Assembly: GCF_014750655.1 (NCBI RefSeq)
Contig: NZ_JABBXD010000006.1
Location: 186,001-250,000, forward strand
Source of the DNA: Salinimonas profundi
GTDB lineage: Bacteria > Pseudomonadota > Gammaproteobacteria > Enterobacterales > Alteromonadaceae
Reading direction: 5' to 3'
Length of the DNA stretch: 64,000 bases
Positions 1-9,342 of this stretch are shown here, piece by piece. Numbering within the stretch: position 1 is the stretch's first letter; each line of letters starts with the position of its first letter. The notes beneath the pieces are model-generated. The model was given only the letters and a program-made list of their open reading frames with translations. It was not told where the DNA came from and did no database searches. Position numbers and translations under genes: made by a program.

Positions 1-504
1 GAACAGGGTGAAAACCTGTTTTTAGACGGTGATCAATGGCTGGCCAGCTATAAACCTTTGGTTATCGAGAAAGGCCCGTTTCTGATTGGCCGAAATGACC
101 AGCAGCCTGATCAGCTCAGTATCCACATTGATATGGATGATGACAGAGTTAACGAACAGGACGGTGAAGCCATATTCTTACCTCACGGCGGCACCACTGA
201 ATACACAGATAACATCAGCAATGTGCTAAGCGCCCTTCACGAAGGTCAGCAAGCACATCAGGCATTTATTGAAAAGTGTGACGCTTTGTCGCTGATCGAA
301 CCGTTTGTATTGGATATCGATATGGACAATGCCGGCACGCAACGTCTGGCAGGCTTTTTTACTATTAATGAAGACACCTTTGCCAGCCTGACCAATGAGC
401 AAATTATTGAGCTGCGCAATGCCGACTGCCTTGAATCAGTCTATATGATGCTGGCTTCACTCTCGCAGCTTTCTTCACTTATCCGCAAGAAAAAAGCCGC
501 CTGA
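1..504 (+). CDS. SapC family protein (5'-truncated by window edge)
   Basis: The reading frame is open from base 1, so the N-terminus lies outside the window; the codons before the internal TTG at 58 read as protein (EQGENLFLDGDQWLASYKP). The visible part matches the SapC family: a W-x4-YxP segment followed by KGPFLIGR, an acidic stretch with DDDRVNEQDGEAIF, a central helical region, and a C-terminal ADCLESVYMMLASLSQLSSL segment. SapC proteins of marine bacteria sit beside TonB-dependent receptors and tryptophan-halogenase-like genes; their biochemical role is not established (the name comes from a Campylobacter surface-layer locus). One base separates it from the cupin gene downstream, which indicates one transcript. 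I infer that a TonB-dependent receptor lies just upstream, off the window. Confidence 0.85.
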   Translation, partial: EQGENLFLDGDQWLASYKPLVIEKGPFLIGRNDQQPDQLSIHIDMDDDRVNEQDGEAIFLPHGGTTEYTDNISNVLSALHEGQQAHQAFIEKCDALSLIEPFVLDIDMDNAGTQRLAGFFTINEDTFASLTNEQIIELRNADCLESVYMMLASLSQLSSLIRKKKAA

Positions 505-505
505 T

Positions 506-1507
506 ATGCAACCGGTAGCCACGGCCCCCTGCCCCGACGATAACCAGTTACTGGCGCATCTGCGCAGTTTGCGCGAGCCGCAGGTCATGCGGGGCCTGGT
601 TTCCCACTGGCCAGTAGTAAAGGCCGCTAAGACCTCCAATGAGGCGTTGGTGGATTATCTGTCCCGGTTCGACAACAACACTGTGGTGGACAGCTTACAC
701 CTTGAGGCCAGACATGACGGCCGGATGTTTTATAACGAGAACATGGACGGCTTTAATTTTTCGCGCAAGCGCCAGCCGTTTATGTCAGCACTACATGCGT
801 TACTCGAGCGTCAGCATTCAGCTGAAGCGGACTCGCTGTACGTTGGCTCAACCAGCGTCGCGCATTGTCTGCCGGGTTTTTTGACTGAAAACCCTATTGC
901 GCTGGAAGAGGCCGACCCGTTAGCGACGTTGTGGATAGGTAACAAGAGTCGTATTGCTGCGCATTATGATGCACCAGATAATCTGATTTGTGTCACTGCA
1001 GGTAAGCGCAAAGTCACCTTATTTCCGCCTGAACAAGTGGAAAATTTATACGTGGGCCCGCTGCATATTACACCAGCGGGTCAAGCAGTAAGCCTGGTAG
1101 ATTTTCACGCACCGGATTTTGAGAAATTTCCCCGCTTTCGTGAGGCACTGGCGCAGGCGCAGACAGTTGAACTGGAACCGGGCGATGCCCTCTTCATTCC
1201 ATCGATGTGGTGGCATCATATAGAAGGGCAACAAAGCCTGAACATGCTGGTGAATTTCTGGTGGCGCGACGCGCCGGCGCATCTGGGAAGAAGTGAGAAT
1301 GCGCTTTATCATGCATTATTAGCGCTAAAAGCCCTGCCGGATAAAGAACGTCAGGCATGGCAAGCGATGTTTAATTTTTATGTGTTTGGTCAGGATCAGG
1401 ACCGGTTCGACCATATTCCCGATGCGCTTAAAGGCCCATTGGGCGAGCAAAGTGAGCAAACCCAGCGGCAATTTCGCGCCTGGCTGGCAAATCACTTAAA
1501 GCAGTAA
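506..1507 (+). CDS. Cupin-like (JmjC/cupin_8) Fe(II)/2-oxoglutarate-dependent oxygenase-like protein
   Basis: 333 aa, starting with ATG one base after the SapC stop. The core is a cupin_8/JmjC-like barrel. H153-x-D155 (AAHYDAPDN) is the proximal metal pair, followed by a Lys-rich strand (TAGKRKVTLFPPEQ), and the distal His lies in the SMWWHH segment (H237/H238). This HxD...H arrangement is that of Fe(II)/2-oxoglutarate oxygenases such as FIH-like hydroxylases. Substrate unknown: homologues recur between SapC and tryptophan-halogenase genes, so a modification step linked to the imported ligand or its receptor is possible, but that is inference. No signal peptide, hence cytoplasmic. Family membership is secure, function is not. 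Confidence 0.85.
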   Translation: MQPVATAPCPDDNQLLAHLRSLREPQVMRGLVSHWPVVKAAKTSNEALVDYLSRFDNNTVVDSLHLEARHDGRMFYNENMDGFNFSRKRQPFMSALHALLERQHSAEADSLYVGSTSVAHCLPGFLTENPIALEEADPLATLWIGNKSRIAAHYDAPDNLICVTAGKRKVTLFPPEQVENLYVGPLHITPAGQAVSLVDFHAPDFEKFPRFREALAQAQTVELEPGDALFIPSMWWHHIEGQQSLNMLVNFWWRDAPAHLGRSENALYHALLALKALPDKERQAWQAMFNFYVFGQDQDRFDHIPDALKGPLGEQSEQTQRQFRAWLANHLKQ

Positions 1508-1519
1508 AAGGTGAGTAAA

Positions 1520-2998
1520 ATGAATCAGGCCCAGAAAAAAACACGGGTAGTCATCGCCGGCGGTGGTACCGCTGGCTGGATGGCAGCGGCAGCGCTGACC
1601 CGGGTGCTGAAAAATAAAGTTGATGTCACTCTCGTTGAAAGCTCTGAAATCGGCACGGTGGGTGTCGGCGAAGCTACCATTCCGACACTGGTGTTCTTTC
1701 ATAAACTGCTCAAACTCAGCGAGCAGGAATTTATGTCTGAAACCAACGCGACCTATAAGCTGGGCATCAACTTTGAAAACTGGAAAGATCTTGATCACAG
1801 CTACCTGCACGCCTTTGGTGTTACCGGAAAGGACTGTTGGGCTGCGGGATTTCAGCATTTCTGGCTGCGCGGCCTCAAAGAGGGGCTGAGCGGCGACTTC
1901 GGCGATTATTGCCTGGAACGGCAAGCGGCAGAAGCTAACAAATTTGCCCATCTACCTAATAATGGCCTGAATTACGCTTACCACATTGATGCCACCAGCT
2001 ATGCAAAGTTTTTGCGCAAGCTGTCTGAAAAAGAAGGGCTGACCCGCATTGATGCGAAGATTGATAACGTCAATCTGCGTCAGCAGGATGGTTTCATCGA
2101 AAGTCTGGATTTAGATAATGGCCAGCGTGTAGAGGGTGACTTTTTCATCGACTGCACCGGCTTTAAAGGCCTGTTAATTGAAAAAGCCATGCACACCGGT
2201 TATGAGGACTGGTCACACTGGCTACCCTGCGATAGCGCAGTCGCAGTTCAAACCGAATCCACCAGCGCGCCGTTACCTTATACCCGCTGTATCGCCCATG
2301 AGGCCGGCTGGCAATGGCGCATCCCGCTGCAACATCGCGTGGGTAACGGTATGGTGTATTGCAGTCAGTATCAGTCTGATGATGAGACCATCGAGAAACT
2401 CCTGGCCAATGTCGATGGGAAACCCCTTAACGATCCGCGCGTCATTCACTTCAGAACCGGGCGCAGACGTAAACAGTGGAATCGCAATTGCCTGGCGCTG
2501 GGGCTGGCCAGCGGATTCCTGGAGCCGCTTGAGTCCACCAGTATCCACCTGATTCAGCAGGGCATTGTGCGTTTTCTGCGGATGTTTCCTGAAGCCGGTG
2601 TCGTACAGGAAGATATCAACGAGTTTAATCGTCAGGCAGATTTTGACATCGAACATATCCGCGACTTCATCATTTTGCATTATCATGTGACAAATCGTAC
2701 CGACACACCTTTCTGGCGTCATTGCCGCCAAATGGATGTGCCGGACTCATTGCGTCACAGAATCGATTTGTTTGTAAAAACCGGCCGCATATTCAGGGAA
2801 GGCAGCGAATTGTTTGATGATTCCTGGCAGCAGGTAATGATTGGTCAGGGCCTGATGCCAGAAAGTTACCATCCGATTGTGGATACAATGAGTCGCGATG
2901 AGCTTGAGGCGTTGTTAACGCAAATTACATTGCAAATCCGCCGGACGGTCGAAAAGCTTCCCCCTCACGAGGAATATCTCAAGCGTTTCTGCCAGTAG
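1520..2998 (+). CDS. Flavin-dependent tryptophan halogenase-family protein
   Basis: 492 aa from ATG 1520. An in-frame GTG at 1511 would add three residues, but AAGGTG seven bases before 1520 favours the ATG. The N-terminal Rossmann motif is VVIAGGGTAGWMAA. The halogenase signatures are present: K80 in TYKLGI (corresponding to PrnA Lys79), the W264-x-W266-x-I268-P269 motif that suppresses monooxygenation, and E338-S339 in FLEPLESTSIHL near the halide/active site. So the catalytic set for flavin-dependent halogenation looks complete. The substrate is unknown. TonB-receptor-linked members of this family often lack an assigned natural substrate, and this one sits in a glucoside-uptake cluster rather than a secondary-metabolite locus. 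It probably needs a separate flavin reductase; none is in this window. Confidence 0.9.
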   Translation: MNQAQKKTRVVIAGGGTAGWMAAAALTRVLKNKVDVTLVESSEIGTVGVGEATIPTLVFFHKLLKLSEQEFMSETNATYKLGINFENWKDLDHSYLHAFGVTGKDCWAAGFQHFWLRGLKEGLSGDFGDYCLERQAAEANKFAHLPNNGLNYAYHIDATSYAKFLRKLSEKEGLTRIDAKIDNVNLRQQDGFIESLDLDNGQRVEGDFFIDCTGFKGLLIEKAMHTGYEDWSHWLPCDSAVAVQTESTSAPLPYTRCIAHEAGWQWRIPLQHRVGNGMVYCSQYQSDDETIEKLLANVDGKPLNDPRVIHFRTGRRRKQWNRNCLALGLASGFLEPLESTSIHLIQQGIVRFLRMFPEAGVVQEDINEFNRQADFDIEHIRDFIILHYHVTNRTDTPFWRHCRQMDVPDSLRHRIDLFVKTGRIFREGSELFDDSWQQVMIGQGLMPESYHPIVDTMSRDELEALLTQITLQIRRTVEKLPPHEEYLKRFCQ

Positions 2999-3029
2999 CA
3001 GCACGCAGAATGTTTTGTCAGAGAGCAAC

Positions 3030-4385
3030 ATGAAATTATCTGTGCCTGCGGGCTCTATCTTCGCTTCCCCCGACTTTACTGTCGGGGTAGCTACGTCGTC
3101 ATTTCAGATTGAGGGTGCGGCAGACGCGCGTGAGGCCTCCATCTGGGACACCTTTTGTCGGCGACCCGGCGCCATTGCAGATAAGAGCGATGGCTTACTG
3201 GCATGCGATCACGTTAACCGCTGGCGTGAAGATTTGGCGCTTGTGGCGTCACTGAATGTCGATGCTTACCGCTTTTCAGTGTCCTGGCCCCGCGTTATGC
3301 GCGCTGATGGCAGCGTTAATCAGTCTGGCCTAGCCTTCTACACCCAGCTACTCGATTTCTTAAATGCACATAATATTAAGGCGTATGTCACCCTTTACCA
3401 CTGGGATTTGCCGCAATATCTGGAAGATCGGGGTGGCTGGCTGAACCGTGACACCGCTCACGAGTTCGCCCGTTACGCCGAAGTCGTTGCTACCGCCTTT
3501 GGTAATAAGGTGTTTTCTTACGCAACACTTAACGAGCCATTTTGCAGCGCCTACCTGGGTTATGAAACCGGGGTTCACGCGCCGGGTAAAGCGAGCAGGG
3601 CCTATTCAAAGAAAGCCGTGCACCATCTGTTGCTCGCCCATGGGTTGGCGATGCCAATATTGCGAAAGTGCGCACCAGAAGCACAATCCGGGATTGTACT
3701 GAACTTTACACCTTATTATCCGGCGTCCGATGATCCTCAGGATAAAACAGCGGCAGACCTGGCTCACGCGCATCATAACGACTGGTATATACGCCCGATA
3801 CTGACCGGGGAATATCCTGCCTTACTGGATGCACTGCCTGAGGAAGAAAAGCCGCAAATCATTCCCGGCGATATGCAAATTATTGCCGCGAAGAATGACT
3901 ATCTTGGCGTGAATTACTATACCCGCGCCAAAGTCAGCGCTGGTGACGACAGAGGCTTTGAAATTCTTGAACCCGCTTCTGAGGTTCAGACCACCGCCAT
4001 GGGCTGGGAAGTCTATCCGCAGGGCCTGACTGACCTGTTGTTACAGCTTCATCGCGATTTCACGCTGCCGCCGGTATTAATCACTGAGAACGGAATGGCT
4101 TGTGATGACACCCTGATTGATGGCAAAGTAGAAGATGTAAAGCGCATCGAATATTTGCAAAGCCACATGGACGCCGTCGATAAAGCCGCCCGCCAAGGCG
4201 TACTTATTACCGGTTACTTTGTGTGGAGTCTGTTAGACAATTTTGAGTGGGCACTGGGCTATACCAAGCGGTTTGGTATTGTTTATGTTGATTACCCCAC
4301 GCAGCAGCGCACATTGAAGCAAAGCGCGAAGGCACTCAGGTCGATGCTCGCAACACGATGTTCTCAGGCAGAACTGCAGGATTAA
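3030..4385 (+). CDS. GH1 family beta-glucosidase
   Basis: 451 aa from ATG 3030, preceded by AGAGAG; an in-frame TTG at 3015 is less likely. It is a (beta/alpha)8 glycoside hydrolase of family GH1. The start FTVGVATSSFQIEG is typical, the acid/base is E169 in TLNEPF, and the nucleophile is E353 in ITENGM. The C-terminal SLLDNFEWALGYTKRFGIVYVDY segment forms the aglycone/glycone subsite. Length is normal and no signal peptide is present, so it acts in the cytoplasm on imported beta-glucosides such as cellobiose or laminaribiose. It lies between the halogenase and a GPH symporter, consistent with import followed by hydrolysis. Exact substrate cannot be read from sequence. Confidence 0.95.
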   Translation: MKLSVPAGSIFASPDFTVGVATSSFQIEGAADAREASIWDTFCRRPGAIADKSDGLLACDHVNRWREDLALVASLNVDAYRFSVSWPRVMRADGSVNQSGLAFYTQLLDFLNAHNIKAYVTLYHWDLPQYLEDRGGWLNRDTAHEFARYAEVVATAFGNKVFSYATLNEPFCSAYLGYETGVHAPGKASRAYSKKAVHHLLLAHGLAMPILRKCAPEAQSGIVLNFTPYYPASDDPQDKTAADLAHAHHNDWYIRPILTGEYPALLDALPEEEKPQIIPGDMQIIAAKNDYLGVNYYTRAKVSAGDDRGFEILEPASEVQTTAMGWEVYPQGLTDLLLQLHRDFTLPPVLITENGMACDDTLIDGKVEDVKRIEYLQSHMDAVDKAARQGVLITGYFVWSLLDNFEWALGYTKRFGIVYVDYPTQQRTLKQSAKALRSMLATRCSQAELQD

Positions 4386-4395
4386 TAACGGCGGT

Positions 4396-5772
4396 ATGAC
4401 ATTAATGGTAAGTGCTCGCGAAAAAATCGCATATGGACTGGGAGACACTGCCAGCAACTTCATTTTCCAGTCTGTGATGCTGTTTTTAACGTTCTACTAT
4501 ACCGATGTCGTAGGTATTCCCGCCGCCGCTGTGGGCACCATGTTTCTGGTCATCCGCGTACTAGACGCCATTACCGACCCACTCATGGGCTCGCTGGCTG
4601 ATGCGACCCGAACCCGCTGGGGTGCTTACCGCCCCTACCTGATGTGGCTGGCATTGCCTTTTGCTCTGGCCAGCGTGCTGGCTTTCACTTCTCCGGTTGG
4701 CTTAAACGACAGCGGTAAGCTTGTTTACGCGTATGCGACCTATGCGTTTTTGATGCTGACCTATACCGCTATCAACATACCCTATTCCGCCCTGGGCGGG
4801 GTGATGAGCGCTCAAGCCAGCGAGCGTGTTTCCATTCAGGCCTATCGCTTTGTCTTTGCTATGGTTGGCGGGCTTATTGTCACTGCTTTCATGTTGCCAC
4901 TGGTTGATTTGCTCGGTCAGGGAGACACCGCACGCGGCTACCAGTTAACCATGTTATTAATGGGCACCGTAGGCATGCTGCTGTTTCTGCTATGCTTTGC
5001 CGGCACCCGTGAGCGGGTAAAACCAGCAGAGCCCAATATGCCCGCACTGACCAAACAAATCGGACTGTTATGGCAAAATGATCAGTGCCGGATTTTATGT
5101 ATTGTTGCTATGTTGGTGCTTACCGGTGTGGCGTTGCGTAATACCATGGCGATTTACTATGTTAAATACGCACTCGGATTGCCTGAACTGGTTACACCAT
5201 TCATTACAGCGGGCATGCTGGGTAGCATTGTAGGCTGTGCCCTGGCCATCAAATGTAGTCAGAAAGTCGGTAAGGTCAGGTTATATATCTGGCTGCAAAT
5301 TGCCAGTGCATTGATTTGTCTGTCTAACTTCTTCATTCCGTTAGATGCACCTGATGCTGCCATTACCTTGCAGTTTATCTGGGGGCTGGTGTTTCAGATG
5401 TCTACCCCATTGTTGTGGGCAAAAATTGCAGATGTGGTTGATTATGGTGAATTTAAAACCGGCGTCAGAATGACCGGCGTTACCTATTCAACGGTCGTCT
5501 TTTTTATTAAAGTAGGCCTGGCGACAGGCGGGGCGCTCGCTGGCTGGTTGCTGGCGCTCTATAATTATCAGCCGGGAATAGCTAATTCGCAGGTAGCGCA
5601 GGGGATTATCATCTCGTTTTGCTTGGGACCTGCGCTTGCCTCTTTGGCCGTGGCTTATCTGATGCGAGGTTATGCGTTAGATAATCAAAGACTGGATGAA
5701 ATTCAGCAAAAACTGGCATCCGGCGTACAATCCCCCTACCCCGAACGCCCGGTATCTCACAGCCATGACTAA
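4396..5772 (+). CDS. GPH-family sugar:cation symporter (MFS)
   Basis: 458 aa, about 12 membrane helices. The N-terminus AREKIAYGLGDTASNFIFQSVMLFLTFYYTDVVGI and the following RVLDAITDPLMGSLADATRTRWGAYRPY are hallmarks of the glycoside-pentoside-hexuronide:cation symporters (MelB, XylP, YicJ relatives). ATG 4396 is used; ATG 4405 is an alternative. It starts ten bases after the beta-glucosidase stop, so the two are surely cotranscribed. Role: sodium- or proton-coupled inner-membrane uptake of a glucoside that the GH1 enzyme then hydrolyses. The sugar is inferred from the neighbour only. Confidence 0.92.
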   Translation: MTLMVSAREKIAYGLGDTASNFIFQSVMLFLTFYYTDVVGIPAAAVGTMFLVIRVLDAITDPLMGSLADATRTRWGAYRPYLMWLALPFALASVLAFTSPVGLNDSGKLVYAYATYAFLMLTYTAINIPYSALGGVMSAQASERVSIQAYRFVFAMVGGLIVTAFMLPLVDLLGQGDTARGYQLTMLLMGTVGMLLFLLCFAGTRERVKPAEPNMPALTKQIGLLWQNDQCRILCIVAMLVLTGVALRNTMAIYYVKYALGLPELVTPFITAGMLGSIVGCALAIKCSQKVGKVRLYIWLQIASALICLSNFFIPLDAPDAAITLQFIWGLVFQMSTPLLWAKIADVVDYGEFKTGVRMTGVTYSTVVFFIKVGLATGGALAGWLLALYNYQPGIANSQVAQGIIISFCLGPALASLAVAYLMRGYALDNQRLDEIQQKLASGVQSPYPERPVSHSHD

Positions 5773-5790
5773 TTCGCTGGACAGGACAAT

Positions 5791-6792
5791 ATGGTTACAA
5801 TTAAACAGGTAAGTGAAAAAGCAGGTGTGTCATCTGCAACTGTATCCAGAGTGATTAATAACACTGACACCGTGAAGGAAAAAACCCGTCAGTTAGTACT
5901 TAACGCCATGGAAGAACTGGGCTACCGGCACAACGTTATTGCGGCCTCGCTGGCATCCAATAAGACTAACACGATTGGCTATGTTGTTCCCGAACTTCAC
6001 GGCTCTTTTTTTGGTGCGATGGTCGCTGGCTCTGAGCATATATTGCGTAAAGCCAATAAACATATGTTTGTGGTAGCCGGACACAGTGACGACAAGCTGG
6101 AACAAAATGAAATTGATGCATTGCTGAGCCGTCGCTGTGATGCACTGATATTGCATGTTGAAGCCGTCAGCGATGACTATCTGATCCAACTCGCCAAACA
6201 GAAAGTGCCTATGATCATTGTGAATCGCTACATCGAGGAGATAGGCGAGCAATGTGTCAGTTTAGATAATGAGACGGGCGGCTATCTGGCAACTAAACAT
6301 CTGATAGATCAGGGTCACACCGACATCGCCTATGCCGCCGGAGCACTGTTCAAGGCGGATGGGATAAACCGTTTGAATGGCCATAAGCGCGCGTTGAAAG
6401 AAGCCGGTCTACCGGTAGACGACACGCTGATTGTGGAAGGTAACTTCCAGGCGCAGTCTGGCGAAGCCTGTGTGAACGAATTGCATAAACGAAATGCGCA
6501 TTACACGGCGATCGCCTGCGGAAACGATGAAATGGCAACCGGTGCTATCAATGCCCTGAGAAATCTGGGTAAAAATGTGCCCGAGGATGTGTCGGTAATT
6601 GGATTTGATAATATCGATTATGCCAGTTACCTGACGCCTAAACTGACTACGATTGATTATCCGGTCAGGGAAATTGGTGAGATGGCGGCGCGCTGGATCC
6701 TTAATCAGGCGTATGGTGATGCACGTCAATCTCTCACTCACATTCTTTCCCCTGAACTGATCGTCAGAGGAACCACCCGGGCTCATGCCTGA
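5791..6792 (+). CDS. LacI-family transcriptional regulator
   Basis: 333 aa. An N-terminal helix-turn-helix (TIKQVSEKAGVSSATVSRVINN, residues 3-24) with the LacI-type hinge is followed by a periplasmic-binding-protein-like sensor domain (NTIGYVVPELHGSFFG...) ending in PELIVRGTTR. AGGAC precedes ATG 5791. As the last gene of the glucoside cluster it most likely represses this operon and is released by an imported sugar; operators could not be located because the operon's promoter lies off the left edge. A terminator follows directly. Confidence 0.93.
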   Translation: MVTIKQVSEKAGVSSATVSRVINNTDTVKEKTRQLVLNAMEELGYRHNVIAASLASNKTNTIGYVVPELHGSFFGAMVAGSEHILRKANKHMFVVAGHSDDKLEQNEIDALLSRRCDALILHVEAVSDDYLIQLAKQKVPMIIVNRYIEEIGEQCVSLDNETGGYLATKHLIDQGHTDIAYAAGALFKADGINRLNGHKRALKEAGLPVDDTLIVEGNFQAQSGEACVNELHKRNAHYTAIACGNDEMATGAINALRNLGKNVPEDVSVIGFDNIDYASYLTPKLTTIDYPVREIGEMAARWILNQAYGDARQSLTHILSPELIVRGTTRAHA

Positions 6793-6826
6793 GCCGGGTG
6801 CCCAACCGGCTATCTCTTTATTTTTT
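6792..6826 (+). terminator. Rho-independent terminator of the glucoside/halogenase operon
   Basis: AGCCGG (6792-6797) pairs with CCGGCT (6806-6811) around an eight-base loop, followed by a T-rich tract to about 6826. It overlaps the last base of the lacI-type stop codon. Confidence 0.7.
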
Positions 6827-6994
6827 AATTTATTTCAATCAAAACAAATAGCGCTGTTCTGCGTTTACCTGCGTAACAAAGTGTGAATAATCAATTGACC
6901 TTATCACCTTCGATAAGTCTCTGATAAAAAACAAGCGTCGCTATTATGCTGTTGCGACCAAGAATAATAATTCACGCTTTGTTTCGGGGCTTTT

Positions 6995-8962
6995 ATGCAA
7001 AACAGCAAACCGCAGGGAAAACTCAACCCACCCGTCTTTTACACCGCCATTTCGCTGATTGGTGTATTGGTGCTCGTGACCAGCCTGATGCCAAATCAAG
7101 CTGAAAACTGGTTTAAAAGCTTACAATCACAGATAGTACAGAACGCCAGCTGGTTCTACGTGCTCACTGTTGCGCTGATTCTCATCTCTGTTATCTATCT
7201 GGGTTTATCCCGCTTCGGCGATATCAAACTAGGCCCGGATCACTCTACCCCGGACTATGGGTATATCACCTGGTTTGCCATGCTGTTCTCTGCCGGTATG
7301 GGAATCGGTCTGATGTTCTTTGGCGTGGCTGAGCCGGTCATGCACTTTATGAGCCCGCCGGTGGGCGATGGTGAAACCGTTGACGCTGCCCGGCAGGCAA
7401 TGAAACTGACATTTTTCCATTGGGGCTTACACGCATGGGCAATCTATGCTGTGGTGGCGCTGATTCTGGCTTTTTTCAGTTACCGACACGGCCTGCCGCT
7501 TACGCTGCGCTCGGCATTGTATCCGCTTATCGGCGATAAAATATATGGGCCTATCGGTCATGCTGTGGACATTTTTGCTGTTATAGGGACCGTTTTCGGC
7601 GTGGCCACATCACTGGGCTACGGCGTGTTGCAGGTAAACTCAGGGCTAAATTATCTGTTTGATGTGCCAGTAGGTACGGCCACCCAAATCGTTCTTATCA
7701 TTGGCGTAACACTGCTGGCGATCATCTCGGTCACTACTGGTCTTGATAAAGGCATCCGGCGCTTGTCAGAGCTGAATATGGGTCTTGCCGTCATTTTGCT
7801 TCTGGTCATTCTGATCCTCGGTCCAACTGTATACCTGTTACAAACCTTCGTGCAAAACACCGGCGGATATGCCGCCGACTTAGTCAGAAATACGTTCAAC
7901 CTTTTTGCCTATGAAAAAACAGACTGGCTGGGTGGCTGGACAATTCTGTACTGGGGATGGTGGATGTCGTGGGCGCCCTTTGTCGGTCTGTTTATCGCCC
8001 GTGTCTCAAGAGGCCGCACTATCCGCGAATTTGCCATGGGTGTCCTGTTCATCCCAAGTGGGTTTACATTGCTGTGGATGACGGTGTTTGGTAACTCAGT
8101 TATCGACCTGATTATGAATCAGGGGGTAGCCAGTCTGGCAGATGCTGTCGCCGAAGATGAAGCGATATCCTTATTTGCCTTTTTGGAAAACTTCCCGTTT
8201 TCAGGTGTGTTGTCGCTTATTGGCACCCTGATGGTTATTGTCTTTTTCGTCACCTCATCAGATTCAGGTTCGATGGTGGTTGATATGCTGTGCTCAAATG
8301 GCAGTGACAATACCCCGATTTGGCAACGGATCTTCTGGGCTAGCGCAGAAGGCGTTGTAGCAACGGTACTGCTCTTGGCCGGGGGGCTGGCAGCCCTGCA
8401 AACCATGACGATAGCCAGCGCATTGCCCTTTGCGGTAGTTTTGCTTGTGGCCACTTACGGTCTTATTAAGGCACTTCGGGTCGATGTGGTGAAGCGGGAA
8501 AGCCTGCAAATGAATTTGCGTCCCTCCACGGTGGGTAATCCGGATGAGTCATCCTGGGAAAAGCGTCTGGCCAGTATTCTTGACCATCCCGATAAGAAAA
8601 ATGTTAACGACTACATTAATACCGTTGTAAAGGAAGCCATGGAGCAGGTTAAGAAGCAGCTGGCTAAACACGATGTTATGGCTGATGTGGAAGAAGTTAA
8701 GTCAGGACGGTTTATTCTTTCTGTTGCCATGGAAGAGGCCTATGACTTTCATTATGAAGTACGCCGGTACGCCTATGACAGGCCCGCTTTCGGTCAGGAT
8801 GACGATGATGATGACGCTGAAGATGTGTATTACCGGGCCGAGGTGCATCTTAAAGAAGGCGGACAGGATTACGACATCATGGGCTGGCCCAAAGAAGCAG
8901 TGATCCATGACATCGTTGAGCACTATCAAAAACATATGCACTTTTTGCATTCCATCAGATGA
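6995..8962 (+). CDS. BCCT-family betaine/choline transporter (BetT-like, long C-terminal tail)
   Basis: 655 aa. About twelve membrane helices occupy residues 15-500. Family signatures are SAGMGIGLMFFGVAEPV (helix 3 glycine stretch) and the tryptophan-rich ILYWGWWMSWAPFVGLFIARVSRGRTIREF segment of the betaine-binding helix. The long cytoplasmic C-terminus (about 150 aa, with an acidic run QDDDDDDAED) is typical of BetT-like carriers, where such tails sense osmotic stress. It transports glycine betaine, choline or a related compatible solute with Na+ or H+. It is a single-gene unit flanked by a terminator and a 100-base gap. The substrate cannot be decided, as no bet genes are adjacent. Confidence 0.93.
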   Translation: MQNSKPQGKLNPPVFYTAISLIGVLVLVTSLMPNQAENWFKSLQSQIVQNASWFYVLTVALILISVIYLGLSRFGDIKLGPDHSTPDYGYITWFAMLFSAGMGIGLMFFGVAEPVMHFMSPPVGDGETVDAARQAMKLTFFHWGLHAWAIYAVVALILAFFSYRHGLPLTLRSALYPLIGDKIYGPIGHAVDIFAVIGTVFGVATSLGYGVLQVNSGLNYLFDVPVGTATQIVLIIGVTLLAIISVTTGLDKGIRRLSELNMGLAVILLLVILILGPTVYLLQTFVQNTGGYAADLVRNTFNLFAYEKTDWLGGWTILYWGWWMSWAPFVGLFIARVSRGRTIREFAMGVLFIPSGFTLLWMTVFGNSVIDLIMNQGVASLADAVAEDEAISLFAFLENFPFSGVLSLIGTLMVIVFFVTSSDSGSMVVDMLCSNGSDNTPIWQRIFWASAEGVVATVLLLAGGLAALQTMTIASALPFAVVLLVATYGLIKALRVDVVKRESLQMNLRPSTVGNPDESSWEKRLASILDHPDKKNVNDYINTVVKEAMEQVKKQLAKHDVMADVEEVKSGRFILSVAMEEAYDFHYEVRRYAYDRPAFGQDDDDDDAEDVYYRAEVHLKEGGQDYDIMGWPKEAVIHDIVEHYQKHMHFLHSIR

Positions 8963-9063
8963 CAGGTGTGAAAAGGTATGTGCAGTAGAGTCATCGCTTT
9001 TGTACTCGTGACCAGAGCATATGCTTTGCGTCATTACTCTAAAAACGTTATAAGGACGACACA

Positions 9064-9342
9064 ATGAAAAAGTTATGTTCACTGGCCCTGGTTGGTGCTG
9101 CTATTACGCTGGGCGGCTGCGGAGTAAGTTCAGATCCTCAGTGTACAACGCAGGCTAAAGATACCTGGATGGATGAAAATGAGTTCCAGAACCAGCTGAA
9201 AAATGAAGGCTACACCATTGATAAGTTCGAAGTCACGGACGGTCAGTGTTACGAAATCTATGGCAAAGATGCCAATGGTAAGAATGTAGAAATCTACTTC
9301 AACCCGGTTAATGGTGAGGTAGTCAAAGAGGAAAATGACTAG
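9064..9342 (+). CDS. PepSY-like small lipoprotein
   Basis: 92 aa. It begins with a lipoprotein signal (MKKLCSLALVGAAITLGGC, lipobox LGGC, acylated Cys19). The mature part is small and acidic and reads like a PepSY-type fold (KNEGYTIDKFEVTDGQCYEIYGKDANGKNVEIYFNP). AAGGACG precedes the ATG. Its stop overlaps the GTG start of a b-type cytochrome by one base, an arrangement seen for PepSY/cytochrome b561 pairs in marine gammaproteobacteria. Likely membrane-anchored in the periplasm; precise role unknown. Confidence 0.75.
   Translation: MKKLCSLALVGAAITLGGCGVSSDPQCTTQAKDTWMDENEFQNQLKNEGYTIDKFEVTDGQCYEIYGKDANGKNVEIYFNPVNGEVVKEEND

Noticed and set aside
1496..1951. Long open frame antisense to the halogenase gene
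   Set aside because: No ribosome site or recognisable protein; fully inside a clear gene on the other strand.
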